A stretch of 64,000 nucleotides of DNA from Streptomyces sp. NBC_00224 (GTDB lineage Bacteria > Actinomycetota > Actinomycetes > Streptomycetales > Streptomycetaceae), in the NCBI RefSeq assembly GCF_041435195.1, contig NZ_CP108106.1:7949001-8013000 (forward strand). The letters are read 5' to 3'. Positions 51,555 to 60,618 of the stretch are shown in pieces; the stretch's first letter is position 1; each line of letters opens with the position of its first letter. The notes beneath the pieces were generated by a model. The model saw only the letters and a program-made list of their open reading frames with translations. It had not been told where the DNA came from and ran no database searches. A program made the position numbers and the translations under genes.

Positions 51555-51976
51555 CACTTCGTTCCGTTGTTGTTGGCCTTGCACCAGGCGGCCACGTCGG
51601 TGAGGTCCTTCTGGCGTTGCTGAAGGGTCGTCACCAAACCCTTTCGGTAGGTGAGTTTGTCGCTGAGGTAGGTCTCGATGGCCGTGTGGCCCTCCTTCTT
51701 CGCGTTGTCGACCCGCTGTTGCAGCCGGGCCACCGAACCCACGGTGTTCACACCGCCGTTGAGCCGGTCGAGGGAGCGGTCCAGTCGCGCCGCCACCTTG
51801 GGTGCGCGCTTGCAGACGCCCTTGGCCCCGTCGGTGGTGGGCGCCTTGGCCGTGGTGCGCGGGGTCTTGGAGGGGGTGGCGTCCGCGAAGGCGCTCGGTG
51901 CGGTGACGGTCAGTACGGCTGTCGCGGCCAGCGCGGCCGCGGCCATCCGGCGGCGCGGCGAGAAGGGTTTGTTCAT
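51554..51976 (-). CDS. Small secreted helical protein
   Basis: A 140-aa exported protein. Signal peptide MNKPFSPRRRMAAAALAATAVL with cleavage near AFA-DA, and a mature domain of mostly helices (VARLQQRVDNAKKEGH, TLQQRQKDLTDVA) with two cysteines (GVCKR, AWCKAN) placed to form one disulfide. GGAGGC precedes the ATG. It lies just downstream of a histidine kinase on the same strand, separated by a 14-nt tandem repeat array, and could be its target or its sensory partner. Confidence 0.68.
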   Translation of the reverse strand: MNKPFSPRRRMAAAALAATAVLTVTAPSAFADATPSKTPRTTAKAPTTDGAKGVCKRAPKVAARLDRSLDRLNGGVNTVGSVARLQQRVDNAKKEGHTAIETYLSDKLTYRKGLVTTLQQRQKDLTDVAAWCKANNNGTK

Positions 51977-51997
51977 GGTTGGTGCCTCCCGGTCCAG

Positions 51998-52053
51998 AGG
52001 TTTGGTTCCTCAGGATTGGTTCCACAGGTTTGGTTCCACAGGGTTGGTCGAAC
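51998..52053. repeat. Four-copy 14-nt tandem repeat
   Basis: Four consecutive 14-nt units start at 51998, 52012, 52026 and 52040. The first three differ at only two positions from AGGTTTGGTTCCAC and the fourth is weaker. The array fills the gap between the histidine kinase stop and the start of the small secreted protein gene, where its promoter should be. Confidence 0.75.
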
Positions 52054-52062
52054 GGCCGGAGG

Positions 52063-53526
52063 CTAGGAAGGCTCTTTGTGGAAACTCTGTGACCGGGCCG
52101 CCGTGAGCGTCAGCCAGTCCCGCTGGAGGGGGAGTGTGCCGCTCTGAGAGGGGGCCCGCGCGGGCAGCCGTACCGTGCAGCGGGTGCCCATGTTGCCCGG
52201 CCCCTCGCCCAGTTCGACGGTCCCGCCGTGCAGCGCCGCCTGCTGGGCGGCCAGTGTGAGGCCGAGCCCGGAGCCGGTGCTGCCGGGACCCCGGTGGAAG
52301 CGCCGGAACACCTCCTGGCGGGCTTCGGGCGGGATGCCCGGGCCCCGGTCGTCCACGGTGATCAGCACATGCGCGTCCTCCCTGCGGACGGCCACGGCGA
52401 TCTCGGCCCGGCCCTGTGTGTCCCTGCCGTGCGCGCATGCGTTGCCGACGAGGTTGTCGAGCAGGATCCGGATACCGGGCTCCCAGCAGTGCACCGGCGC
52501 GGGCTCCGCGTCCAGGGTGATCCGGGCGTCCGGCGCCCGCCGCCGGGCCTCGGCCACCGCCGCGTCCGCCGTCTCCGCGACGTCGAGCAAGCGGAACGCG
52601 TCCGGCTCCACCAGATCGCCGCGCCCCAGCTCCCGCAGCGCGACCAGCATGCCGAGCAGCCGCGTGTGCTCCGCCCGCAACTCGTCGACGACCGTGGCGC
52701 GTTCGGCCTCGGGCACCCCGGGAAGGGCCAGGACGTCGAGGTTGGTGCCCATGCTCATCAGGGGATTGCGCAGCTCGTGCGAGGCGGCCGCGGAGAAGGA
52801 GCGGGCGGTGTCCAGGGCCTGCGCGGTGCGGGCGGCCTGTTCGTCGTAGCGGGCCAGCACGGTCTGGAGGGTGGCGGCCAGGTCGTCGACCTCGGTGACC
52901 CGGGTCGGCCGGTGTTCGAGCCGTACCGCGCTCGTACGGGGATCGAGACCCGCCGCACGTCGGCGCAACCGGCGCAGCGGGCGGGTCGCACCGCTCGCGA
53001 CGGCCCAGGCGAGCAGCGCGGAGAGCGGGGCGGCGAGCAGGGCGGCGGTGACCGTCCGCCTTCGTACGACGCCGAGTTGGGCCCGGTTCGCGGCGTCCGG
53101 CGCGAACACCCACAGGGTGCCGGACACCTGCGCCCCCTTGACCGGCAGCGCGTACGCCCGCCAGCTGCGGCCCGCGCCCCGCACGGTCGCCGGCTCCTTT
53201 CCGGCGTCCGGCAGCGGGACGGATGCGTCGGGCTGCGGTCCGCCGCTGAACGTCCCGTCGGGCCCCGTCAGCCGTACGCCCACGTCGAGTGCCGCGTTGA
53301 AGAGCTTGCGCTGCCGGTTCTCCTCGGCGGTGGGTCGGTCGTTGGCCGCGGCGCGCAGCAGCGTGCGGGCGTCGTGGGCGATCGTGGTGGCCCGGGTCCG
53401 CAGATGGCTGTCCTCCGCGCGGTGCAGATCGCGGGCGACGAGCGTGAGCAGCAGCCAGCCGCAGGCCAGGACGAGTACCGGTACGGCCACGCCCACCGCG
53501 AGGGCGATCCGGGTGGACAGTCTCAC
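52063..53526 (-). CDS. Sensor histidine kinase
   Basis: A 487-aa membrane kinase. Two membrane helices (about 7-30 and 162-182) bracket an extracytoplasmic domain of about 130 residues, then HAMP (about 183-235), H-box SHELRNP with His250, N-box LVGNACAHG, G1 DDRGPGIP and G2 GSGLGLTLA. The GTG start overlaps the TGA of the response-regulator gene by 4 nt. It pairs with that OmpR-type regulator. The stimulus is unknown. Confidence 0.9.
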   Translation of the reverse strand: MRLSTRIALAVGVAVPVLVLACGWLLLTLVARDLHRAEDSHLRTRATTIAHDARTLLRAAANDRPTAEENRQRKLFNAALDVGVRLTGPDGTFSGGPQPDASVPLPDAGKEPATVRGAGRSWRAYALPVKGAQVSGTLWVFAPDAANRAQLGVVRRRTVTAALLAAPLSALLAWAVASGATRPLRRLRRRAAGLDPRTSAVRLEHRPTRVTEVDDLAATLQTVLARYDEQAARTAQALDTARSFSAAASHELRNPLMSMGTNLDVLALPGVPEAERATVVDELRAEHTRLLGMLVALRELGRGDLVEPDAFRLLDVAETADAAVAEARRRAPDARITLDAEPAPVHCWEPGIRILLDNLVGNACAHGRDTQGRAEIAVAVRREDAHVLITVDDRGPGIPPEARQEVFRRFHRGPGSTGSGLGLTLAAQQAALHGGTVELGEGPGNMGTRCTVRLPARAPSQSGTLPLQRDWLTLTAARSQSFHKEPS

Positions 53527-54227
53527 GGCCGCTCCCGCAGGACGAAACCCACCCCGCGCACGGTGTGGAGGAGACGGGGAGCACCGTCCGCCTCCAGTTT
53601 GCGGCGCAGATAGCTGACGAAGGTGTCCACCGCGTCGGTGCGTACGTCGACGTCGTACCCCCAGACCCGTTCGAGCAGTTGGTCGCGGGTGAGGACGAGG
53701 CCGGTGTTGCGGGCGAGGACTTCGAGGAGTTCGTACTCGCGCCGGGTGAGGTCGAGGAGGCGTCCGTCGCGGTGGGCGGTACGGGCCGCCGGGTCGACGA
53801 CGAGACCGCAGGCCCGGACCACGTCGTGCTCGGCGGGCGGGCGGCGGCGCAGCAGCGCGTGCAGCCGCAGCACCAGCTCCTGGAGTGCGAACGGCTTGAC
53901 CAGGTAGTCGTCGCCGCCCGCCTGGAGCCCGGCGATGCGGTCGGCGGTCTCGTCGAGCGCCGACAGCATCAGCACGGGCAGGTCGTGCCCGGCGCTCCGC
54001 AGGGCCGTACACACCTCGATGCCGCTCATGCCCGGCATGGAGACGTCGAGCACCAGCACATCGGGGGGCACCTGACCGACGGCGGCGAGCGCGGCCCGCC
54101 CGCCGTCGGCGGTGCGCACCCGGAAGCCGCTGAGCCGCAGCCCCCGCTCCAGCGAGCGGCGCACCGCGTCGTCATCGTCGACGACCAGAACGTCCCCGGG
54201 ACGGTTCGGACCGATCATCTGCCTCAC
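53523..54227 (-). CDS. OmpR-family response regulator
   Basis: A 234-aa regulator: receiver domain with acidic pocket VVDDDDA, phospho-acceptor Asp61 in LVLDVSMPG and Lys111 in VKPF, then a winged-helix domain (about 140-234, LTRREYELLEVLARN, VWGYDVDVRTDAVDTFVSYLRRKL). It is transcribed ahead of and coupled to the kinase gene. The start could be the first ATG or the Met four residues later. Confidence 0.9.
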   Translation of the reverse strand: MRQMIGPNRPGDVLVVDDDDAVRRSLERGLRLSGFRVRTADGGRAALAAVGQVPPDVLVLDVSMPGMSGIEVCTALRSAGHDLPVLMLSALDETADRIAGLQAGGDDYLVKPFALQELVLRLHALLRRRPPAEHDVVRACGLVVDPAARTAHRDGRLLDLTRREYELLEVLARNTGLVLTRDQLLERVWGYDVDVRTDAVDTFVSYLRRKLEADGAPRLLHTVRGVGFVLRERP

Positions 54228-54298
54228 CTCACTGCACGCTGTCGCGGGTCAGTCAGGGTACGGCCGCTTGCTGTGAGCCCCGGGCCGGAAGGCTCGAC

Positions 54299-55180
54299 CT
54301 ACAGGTCGAGCTGGTACTCGTGGGCTGCGTGCGTCGGCAGATAGCCGAGGGTGTCGTTGATGTGACGCATGTGCGGGTTGTTGTCCGCGGTGTCGGTGAG
54401 CAGGCCCGCGAGGTGGGGGTGGCTTTCACGGGCCTGGTGGATGGAGGCGGCCTTCATCCAGTGGGCGAGACCGTGGCCGCGGTGTTCGGGCAGCACGGCG
54501 GTGCCGTAGTGCTGGGCGTCGCCGGTGCCGTCGCCCGGGACCACGAGTTCGGTGAATCCGACGATCGAGCCGTCCGACTCGTCGACGGCCGCGACGGTGT
54601 GCAGTGTCTCGCCGCGCTTGGCGACGGCCGCGGCCGCCGCCTTCACCCGGTCGAGGTCCCAGACCACGGTGCCGAAGTCGGTGGTGCCCATCGGCATGTC
54701 GTCCATGGCCCGGCGCGAGGCCACGAAGGTGTCGGCGAGCTCGTCGGGCACCGTCCCGTCCCAGGACGTCAGCCGGTAGCCGGGGTGCGGCGTCCCGATG
54801 GCCTTGGTGAGCGAGGGGAGGTCCGCGTCGGCCAGCGGCAGCCGGGTGTAGGTCAGGGTCAGCACCTTGCCGAAACCGCGGGCGGCGAGGAACGCGTCGC
54901 CGGGGGAGTCCGCCGGCGCCTGCGCGATCACGCTGCGCCGGCCGTCCTGGCGCGCCGCCTCGACGGCCGCTTCGAGCAGCCGCGAGCCCACGCCCGCGCG
55001 CCGCTCGGCCGGGTGGACCTGGACGTCCAGTTCGGCGAGGTGGTCCTGCCCGGGCCGGGTGAAGAGCCGCAGGAAGGCGGATCCGACGGGCGCGCCCTCG
55101 GCCCCGGACGCCAGCCAGGCGAGCCGTCGGCCGGCGGTGTTCTCGTCGGGGTCGGTCAGAGCGGTGATGCGCAGCGACAA
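54299..55180 (-). CDS. Tandem GNAT acetyltransferase
   Basis: A 293-aa double-GNAT protein: the first domain has VHPAERRAGVGSRLLEAA and the second AVLPEHRGHGLAHWMKAA. This layout is that of MshD-like or uncharacterised actinobacterial acetyltransferases, but mycothiol synthase cannot be claimed. I take the TTG at 55180 as start because GGAG lies 6 nt upstream and the coding text (SLRITALTDPDE) begins there; a longer frame reaches into the divergent promoter. Acceptor unknown. Confidence 0.78.
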   Translation of the reverse strand: MSLRITALTDPDENTAGRRLAWLASGAEGAPVGSAFLRLFTRPGQDHLAELDVQVHPAERRAGVGSRLLEAAVEAARQDGRRSVIAQAPADSPGDAFLAARGFGKVLTLTYTRLPLADADLPSLTKAIGTPHPGYRLTSWDGTVPDELADTFVASRRAMDDMPMGTTDFGTVVWDLDRVKAAAAAVAKRGETLHTVAAVDESDGSIVGFTELVVPGDGTGDAQHYGTAVLPEHRGHGLAHWMKAASIHQARESHPHLAGLLTDTADNNPHMRHINDTLGYLPTHAAHEYQLDL

Positions 55181-55331
55181 GGTGTCTCCATGGCGAGAAG
55201 GGGGGAAGGGAGCGCGGTCGGGGGTGCGTTGCCCGGCCGCGGGCAGGGCTCGGGCGTCCACGTCGGTCGTCCCCGTCCCTGACCTCTTATTGCCGTGCGT
55301 GCGAGGCGTTCCGCGGCCTACGCTCGCGGCC

Positions 55332-55940
55332 ATGACATCACAAGATCAGCGGGAAGGCTCCTCAATTACCGCCCCGATTACCACCGGCGACGGTGAGTTG
55401 GTGATCCGTCACGAGACGGAAGCGGATCACCCGGCGGTACGCGAGGTCCACACGCACGCGTTCGGATCCGAGCGGGTGCCCGGCCTGGTGGAGGCGCTGC
55501 GCACGGCACCGGCGCCGCTGGCCCCGATGTCCTTCGTCGCCACCCTCGCCGGCCGGGTGGTCGGGCACGTCCTGCTGAGCGCGGTGCGCCTGGACGCCCC
55601 GCGCCGGATCGTGGACGTCATGTCCCTCTCGCCGCTCGGCGTGCACCCCGACGCCCAGGGCCGGGGCATCGGCACCCGCCTCATCGAGCACGCCCTCGCG
55701 GCGGCCGACGAGCAGGGTGTGCCGTTGGTGTTCCTGGAGGGATCACCGCTGTACTACCGCACGCGCGGCTTCGAGGCGGCGAGCCCGCTGGGCTTCCGCT
55801 CGCCGTCGCTGCGCATCCCCGACCCCGCGTTCCAGGTCGCCCGCCTTTCCGCGCACGAGCCGTGGATGACGGGCACCTTCGTCTACTCGGAGACCTTCTG
55901 GGCCTTCGACTGCGTCGGCCTGCGCGACCCCGACGCCTGA
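55332..55940 (+). CDS. GNAT acetyltransferase (YhbS-like)
   Basis: A 202-aa N-acetyltransferase. The opening IRHETEADHPAVREVHTHAF and the acetyl-CoA loop VHPDAQGRGIGTRLI match the YhbS/putative acetyltransferase group, as does FLEGSPLYYRTRGFEAASPLGF. Divergent from the tandem-GNAT gene over about 150 nt. A clear terminator follows. Acceptor unknown. Confidence 0.85.
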   Translation: MTSQDQREGSSITAPITTGDGELVIRHETEADHPAVREVHTHAFGSERVPGLVEALRTAPAPLAPMSFVATLAGRVVGHVLLSAVRLDAPRRIVDVMSLSPLGVHPDAQGRGIGTRLIEHALAAADEQGVPLVFLEGSPLYYRTRGFEAASPLGFRSPSLRIPDPAFQVARLSAHEPWMTGTFVYSETFWAFDCVGLRDPDA

Positions 55941-55952
55941 CGGCGGCTGCCC

Positions 55953-55976
55953 AGGGCCCGCCGACCGGCGGGCCCT
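55953..55976 (+). terminator. Terminator after GNAT gene
   Basis: An 11-bp perfect inverted repeat (55953-55963 with 55966-55976) followed by a short T run, 13 nt after the stop. Confidence 0.8.
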
Positions 55977-56045
55977 TTCGCGTGCCCGTGCCCGGGCGCC
56001 GATCCGCACAGAGTCACACACAACTGCCGAGGCACGTCTGGGGCC

Positions 56046-56074
56046 TTGACGCCTCACCGTGGCCTTCCTAGTGT
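56046..56074 (+). promoter_or_regulatory. Probable HrdB-type promoter of the GH59 gene
   Basis: TTGACG (56046-56051), a 17-nt spacer and TAGTGT (56069-56074) match the Streptomyces housekeeping consensus (TTGACN, TAGNNT). Transcription would start near 56081, giving a leader of about 77 nt. Confidence 0.55.
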
Positions 56075-56157
56075 TTGCTGCTGCTTACTTGAGTTCGCTT
56101 GTGATCGAAAATGTGCGTGCATGTAGTTGTTTCCCTGCCAGAAAGGGTCGCACCACG

Positions 56158-58599
56158 ATGAGATCCCTTCCCCGCACCCTGCTCGCAGTCCTTCTGCTGT
56201 GTCTGTCGTTGACCACCGTCCCGCAGGCGGCCGCCGCGACGCGTGCCGCTCCCGGGACCGCCGCCGCCACCAACACCGACATCACCGTCGACGGCACCTC
56301 CCCCGGCCGTATCTTCGACGGCGTCGGGGCGATCAGCGGAGGCGGTGGCAACACGCGGCTGCTGCTCGACTACCCCGAGCAGCAGCGCGGCCAGATCCTC
56401 GACTACCTCTTCAAGCCCGGCTACGGCGCCGCCCTGCAGATCCTCAAGGTCGAGGTCGGCGGCGACACCAACTCCACGGACGGCGCCGAATCATCCATCG
56501 AGCACACCCGAGGTGCCGTCAACTGCTCCAACGGGTACGAGTGGTGGCTGATGGAGCAGGCCAAGGCCCGTAACCCCGGCATCAAACTCGCCGCACTCTC
56601 CTGGGGAGCACCTGGCTGGGTGGGCAACGGCAACTTCTGGTCCCAGGACATGATCGACTACCTGGTGTCCTGGCTGGGCTGCGCCAAGCAGCACCACCTC
56701 ACCATCGACTACCTCGGCGGCTGGAACGAGCGCGGCTTCAACGCCGCCTGGTACAAGAACCTGCACGCGACCCTCGCCGCCAAGGGGTACGCCACCAAGG
56801 TCGTCGGCGCCGACGACGGCTGGCAGATCGCGACCGCCATGCGGGGCGACAGCGCGCTGAACGACGCGGTGGACATCGTCGGCGCCCACTACCCGTGCGG
56901 CTACATGTCCGCCATGACCAGCTGCTCGACCACCCCGGACGCGCTGGCCACCGGCAAACAGCTCTGGGCGAGCGAGAACGGCTCCGAGGACGCGGCGACC
57001 GGTGCCGCCCCGATGGCCCGTGCCATCAACCGCGGATATCTGGACGCGAAGATGACGGCGTTCATCAACTGGCCGGTGGTGGCCGCGCTCTACCCCAACC
57101 TCTCCTTCAACAGCATGGGCCTGGTGACGGCCAACCAGCCCTGGTCGGGCGCGTACAGCGTGGACCGGAGCGCCTGGGCGACCGCACAGACCACCCAGTT
57201 CACCGCCCCCGGCTGGCAGTACCTCGACACCGCCTCCGGCTACCTCGGCGGCAACCGCACCAACGGCAGCTACGTCAGCTATGCCGCGCCGGGCAAGTCC
57301 GCCTGGTCCACCGTGTTCGAGACGATGGACGCGACCGCCGCCCAGACCGTCACCCTGAAGGTCGCGGGCGGACTGCCGGGCGGCGCCCCGCACGTCTGGT
57401 CCACCGACTTCTCCAGCAACGGCGCCACCGCACACCTGGTGCCCGAACCCGACCTCACCGCTACCGCGGGGACGTACCGGCTGACCCTCCAGCCCGGTCA
57501 CCTCTACACCGTCACCACCACGACCGGACAGGGCGCGGGTACCGTCGCCCCGCCGCAGCGCGCCCCGCTCGCCCTGCCGTACGCGGACTCGCTGGCCGGG
57601 AGCGCCACCGGGCAGGAGGCGCGGTACGTCGCCGCGATGAACGGCGCCTTCGAGACCGCGCCGTGTGCCGGCGGCCGCACCGGCCGCTGCCTGCGCCAGC
57701 AGGCGCCGACCACCCCCATCCGCTGGACCGACGAGTCCACGCCACAGCCCTACGCGCTGATGGGTGACGTCAACTGGACCAACTACACCGTCCGTTCGGA
57801 CGCCCTGCTCGAACAGTCCGGCGCGGTGGAACTGCTCGGCCGGGTCGGCACCCAGGGCCGCAACAACAACGGCCTCAACGCCTACCACCTCCGCGTCGCG
57901 GACAGCGGCGCCTGGTCGCTGCTGCGCACCGACACGGCCTGGTCCTCCACCACTCTGGCGAGCGGTACGGTCACGGCTCCCGGTCTGAAGACCTGGCACA
58001 CCCTGGCCCTCACCTTCCAGGGCGCCACCATCACCGCGAAGCTCGACGCGACCACCCTCGCCACCGTCACCGACAACAGCTACGGCGCGGGCCAGATCGG
58101 GCTCGGCACCGCGGGCTACTACGGCGCGCAGTTCGCCAACCTGAGCATCACCCCCGGCACGACGGCGCCGCTCGACGGCACGTACCAGCTGGTCAACACC
58201 CACAGCGGCCAGCTCCTTGACGCGTCCGGGCAGGGCACCGCCGACGGCACCCCGATCATCCAGTGGCCGGGCAACCAAGGCGCCAACCAGCAGTGGAAGC
58301 TCGCCTCCACGGGCGACGGCTACTACACCGTCACCAGCGTGGCCAGCGGGAAACACCTCGACGTCCCCGGCCGGAGCGTCGTGCCAGGCACCCAGCTGAA
58401 CCTGTGGGCCGCCAACGGCGGGACCAACCAGCAGTGGCGGGTGACCCCGGGCGCACGCGACTGCTACGTCCTGGAGTCCCGGCTCGACGGCCATCTGGTG
58501 GACGTCAGCGGGGGCTCGCTCGCCCTGGGCGCCCAGGTGATCCAGTGGCCCGCGAACGGGGGTGCGAACCAGTGCTGGCGGCTGGTCAAGGTGGGCTGA
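56158..58599 (+). CDS. Secreted GH59 galactocerebrosidase-like enzyme with RICIN domain
   Basis: An 813-aa exported glycosidase. After a signal peptide (about 1-28) the GH59 barrel begins with GRIFDGVGAISGGGGNTRLLLDYPE, closely recalling human galactosylceramidase text ([22 protein letters not shown], from memory). Acid/base Glu191 is in GGWNERG and nucleophile Glu273 in LWASENG. A beta-sandwich and a laminin-G-like lectin part (about 480-665) follow, as in the human enzyme, then an added RICIN trefoil (about 675-813) with IIQWPGNQGANQQW and related QxW repeats. It should release beta-linked galactose from a glycolipid or glycan; the natural substrate is unknown. GAAAGGG precedes the ATG. Confidence 0.85.
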   Translation: MRSLPRTLLAVLLLCLSLTTVPQAAAATRAAPGTAAATNTDITVDGTSPGRIFDGVGAISGGGGNTRLLLDYPEQQRGQILDYLFKPGYGAALQILKVEVGGDTNSTDGAESSIEHTRGAVNCSNGYEWWLMEQAKARNPGIKLAALSWGAPGWVGNGNFWSQDMIDYLVSWLGCAKQHHLTIDYLGGWNERGFNAAWYKNLHATLAAKGYATKVVGADDGWQIATAMRGDSALNDAVDIVGAHYPCGYMSAMTSCSTTPDALATGKQLWASENGSEDAATGAAPMARAINRGYLDAKMTAFINWPVVAALYPNLSFNSMGLVTANQPWSGAYSVDRSAWATAQTTQFTAPGWQYLDTASGYLGGNRTNGSYVSYAAPGKSAWSTVFETMDATAAQTVTLKVAGGLPGGAPHVWSTDFSSNGATAHLVPEPDLTATAGTYRLTLQPGHLYTVTTTTGQGAGTVAPPQRAPLALPYADSLAGSATGQEARYVAAMNGAFETAPCAGGRTGRCLRQQAPTTPIRWTDESTPQPYALMGDVNWTNYTVRSDALLEQSGAVELLGRVGTQGRNNNGLNAYHLRVADSGAWSLLRTDTAWSSTTLASGTVTAPGLKTWHTLALTFQGATITAKLDATTLATVTDNSYGAGQIGLGTAGYYGAQFANLSITPGTTAPLDGTYQLVNTHSGQLLDASGQGTADGTPIIQWPGNQGANQQWKLASTGDGYYTVTSVASGKHLDVPGRSVVPGTQLNLWAANGGTNQQWRVTPGARDCYVLESRLDGHLVDVSGGSLALGAQVIQWPANGGANQCWRLVKVG

Positions 58600-58612
58600 T
58601 TCGGGGGAACAC

Positions 58613-58643
58613 TTGACCTCAACTTAACTAGAGGTCGTACGTT
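58613..58643 (+). promoter_or_regulatory. MerR-type promoter/operator of the ABC exporter
   Basis: TTGACC (58613-58618), a 19-nt spacer and TACGTT (58638-58643). The long spacer holds the dyad GACCTC (58615-58620) / GAGGTC (58631-58636). A 19-nt spacer with a centred dyad is the hallmark of promoters turned on by MerR-family activators. Start of transcription would fall at or next to the ATG at 58650. Confidence 0.6.
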
Positions 58644-58649
58644 TCTCGT

Positions 58650-60536
58650 ATGAGTATGGAAGCCACCGCGTGGACACAGCTCCACAACGTCATCACCGCG
58701 CAGCAGGACCGACGTCCTTTCAACCGAGCCACCCTGCGGCGCATCGCTGTGTTCGCGCGGCCCCACCGCCGCCGCATCGCCCTGTTCCTCCTGCTGAGCA
58801 TCGCCACAGCACTCCTGGCGGTGGCCACCCCGCTCCTCGCCGGACGCGTCGTCAACGCGATCGTCGGCGGCGAGGAGACGGGGACCGTCACCCGTCTCGC
58901 CCTGCTCATCGCCGTGATCGCCGTCGCCGAGGCGGCCCTGGGCCTGGTCGGCCGATGGCTGTCGGCGACGCTCGGCGAGGGGCTCATCCTCGACCTGCGC
59001 ACCGCGGTCTTCGACCACGTCCAGCGCATGCCGGTCGCCTTCTTCACCCGGACCCGCACCGGGGCGCTCGTCAGCCGCCTCAACAACGACGTCATCGGTG
59101 CCCAGCGAGCGTTCAGCAACACGCTCTCCGGCGTGGTCAGCAACCTCGTCACGCTCCTGCTCACCCTCGTGGTGATGCTCAGCATCTCCTGGCAGATCAC
59201 CCTGCTCGCGCTGGTGCTGCTGCCCGTGTTCGTCCTGCCCGCGCGCCGCATGGGCACCCGGATGGCGCGTCTGCAGCGCGAGGCCGCCGAGCACAACGCC
59301 GCGATGGGCACCCGGATGACCGAGCGGTTCTCGGCGCCCGGCGCGACCCTGATCAAGCTCTTCGGGCGGCCCGCCGACGAGTCCGCCGAGTTCGCCGCCC
59401 GGGCCGGCCGGGTGCGCGACATCGGCGTCCGTACGGCGATGGCGCAGTCCGCGTTCATCACCGCCCTCACCCTCGTCTCGGCCCTCGCGCTCGCCCTCGT
59501 CTACGGGCTCGGCGGCTACTACGCCCTGCACGGCAAGCTGGAAGCGGGCGCGGTCGTCTCCCTCGCCCTGCTCCTCACCCGTCTGTACGCGCCGCTCACC
59601 GCGCTCGCCGGGGCGCGCGTCGAGGTCATGAGCGCGCTGGTCAGCTTCGAGCGGGTCTTCGAGATCCTCGACCTCAAGCCGCTCATCGCCGAGAAGCCGC
59701 AGGCCAAGGCGGTGCCGGACGGGCCGGTCGCGGTGGAGTTCGACGACGTGCGCTTCGGCTACCCCTCCGCCGACAAGGTCTCCCTCGCCTCCCTCGAAGA
59801 GGTCGCGAGCCTCGACACCCGAGGCGGCGCCGAAGTGCTGCACGGCGTCTCCTTCCGCGCCGAGCCCGGCCAGATGGTGGCCCTCGTGGGCTCCTCCGGC
59901 GCGGGCAAGTCGACCGTCGCCCAGCTGCTGCCCCGGCTGTACGACGCCGACGAGGGCGCGGTACGCCTCGGCGGCGTCGACGTACGCGACCTGACCGCCG
60001 ACTCGATCCGCGACACGATCGGCATGGTCACCCAGGACGGCCACCTCTTCCACGAGTCGGTCCGCGCCAACCTGCTGCTCGCCCGCCCGGACGCCGGCGA
60101 GGAGGACCTCTGGGACGCCCTGCGCAGAGCCCGCCTGGACGGACTGGTCGCCTCCCTGCCCGACGGGCTCGACACCGTCGTCGGCGAACGCGGCTACCGG
60201 CTCTCCGGCGGCGAACGCCAGCGCCTGACCATCGCCCGCCTGCTCCTGGCCCGCCAGCGCGTCGTCATCCTCGACGAGGCCACCGCCCACCTCGACAACA
60301 CCTCCGAGGCCGCCGTCCAGGAGGCCCTCACCGAAGCCCTGGAGGGCCGCACCGCGGTGGTCATCGCCCACCGCCTCTCCACGATCCGGTCCGCCGACCT
60401 CATCCTCGTGGTGGAGAACGGCCGCATCGTGGAACGCGGCACCCACGACGAACTGCTGGCGCTGGACGGCCGCTACCAGGAGCTGTACCGCACCCAGTTC
60501 GCACGGCCGGGAGGTACGCACGCGGAGCTCGGCTGA
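58650..60536 (+). CDS. ABC exporter, fused permease-ATPase half transporter
   Basis: A 628-aa half transporter. Six membrane helices (about 40-320) are followed by a nucleotide-binding domain with Walker A GSSGAGKST (about 414-422), Q-loop VTQDGHLF, signature LSGGERQRL and Walker B VVILDEAT. Such proteins form homodimers that export drugs, lipids or peptides. There is no ribosome site before the ATG, and the promoter places the transcript start at it, so it is probably a leaderless mRNA under a MerR-type activator. No MerR gene is within the window. Confidence 0.88.
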   Translation: MSMEATAWTQLHNVITAQQDRRPFNRATLRRIAVFARPHRRRIALFLLLSIATALLAVATPLLAGRVVNAIVGGEETGTVTRLALLIAVIAVAEAALGLVGRWLSATLGEGLILDLRTAVFDHVQRMPVAFFTRTRTGALVSRLNNDVIGAQRAFSNTLSGVVSNLVTLLLTLVVMLSISWQITLLALVLLPVFVLPARRMGTRMARLQREAAEHNAAMGTRMTERFSAPGATLIKLFGRPADESAEFAARAGRVRDIGVRTAMAQSAFITALTLVSALALALVYGLGGYYALHGKLEAGAVVSLALLLTRLYAPLTALAGARVEVMSALVSFERVFEILDLKPLIAEKPQAKAVPDGPVAVEFDDVRFGYPSADKVSLASLEEVASLDTRGGAEVLHGVSFRAEPGQMVALVGSSGAGKSTVAQLLPRLYDADEGAVRLGGVDVRDLTADSIRDTIGMVTQDGHLFHESVRANLLLARPDAGEEDLWDALRRARLDGLVASLPDGLDTVVGERGYRLSGGERQRLTIARLLLARQRVVILDEATAHLDNTSEAAVQEALTEALEGRTAVVIAHRLSTIRSADLILVVENGRIVERGTHDELLALDGRYQELYRTQFARPGGTHAELG

Positions 60537-60618
60537 GGGCCGGACGCGGGTGGTGACCGTCAGAGGTGCCGCCGCCGGACACCATCGCCACGAGCGAGAC
60601 GCACGTCACATGCGCGGA

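Noticed and set aside
51998..52053. CRISPR array
   Set aside because: Units are only 14 nt and directly abutting, with no spacers and no cas genes.
52063..54012. A 649-aa extended histidine kinase
   Set aside because: The extra N-terminus lies over the response-regulator gene in another frame; the GTG at 53526 overlapping the regulator stop is the coupled start.
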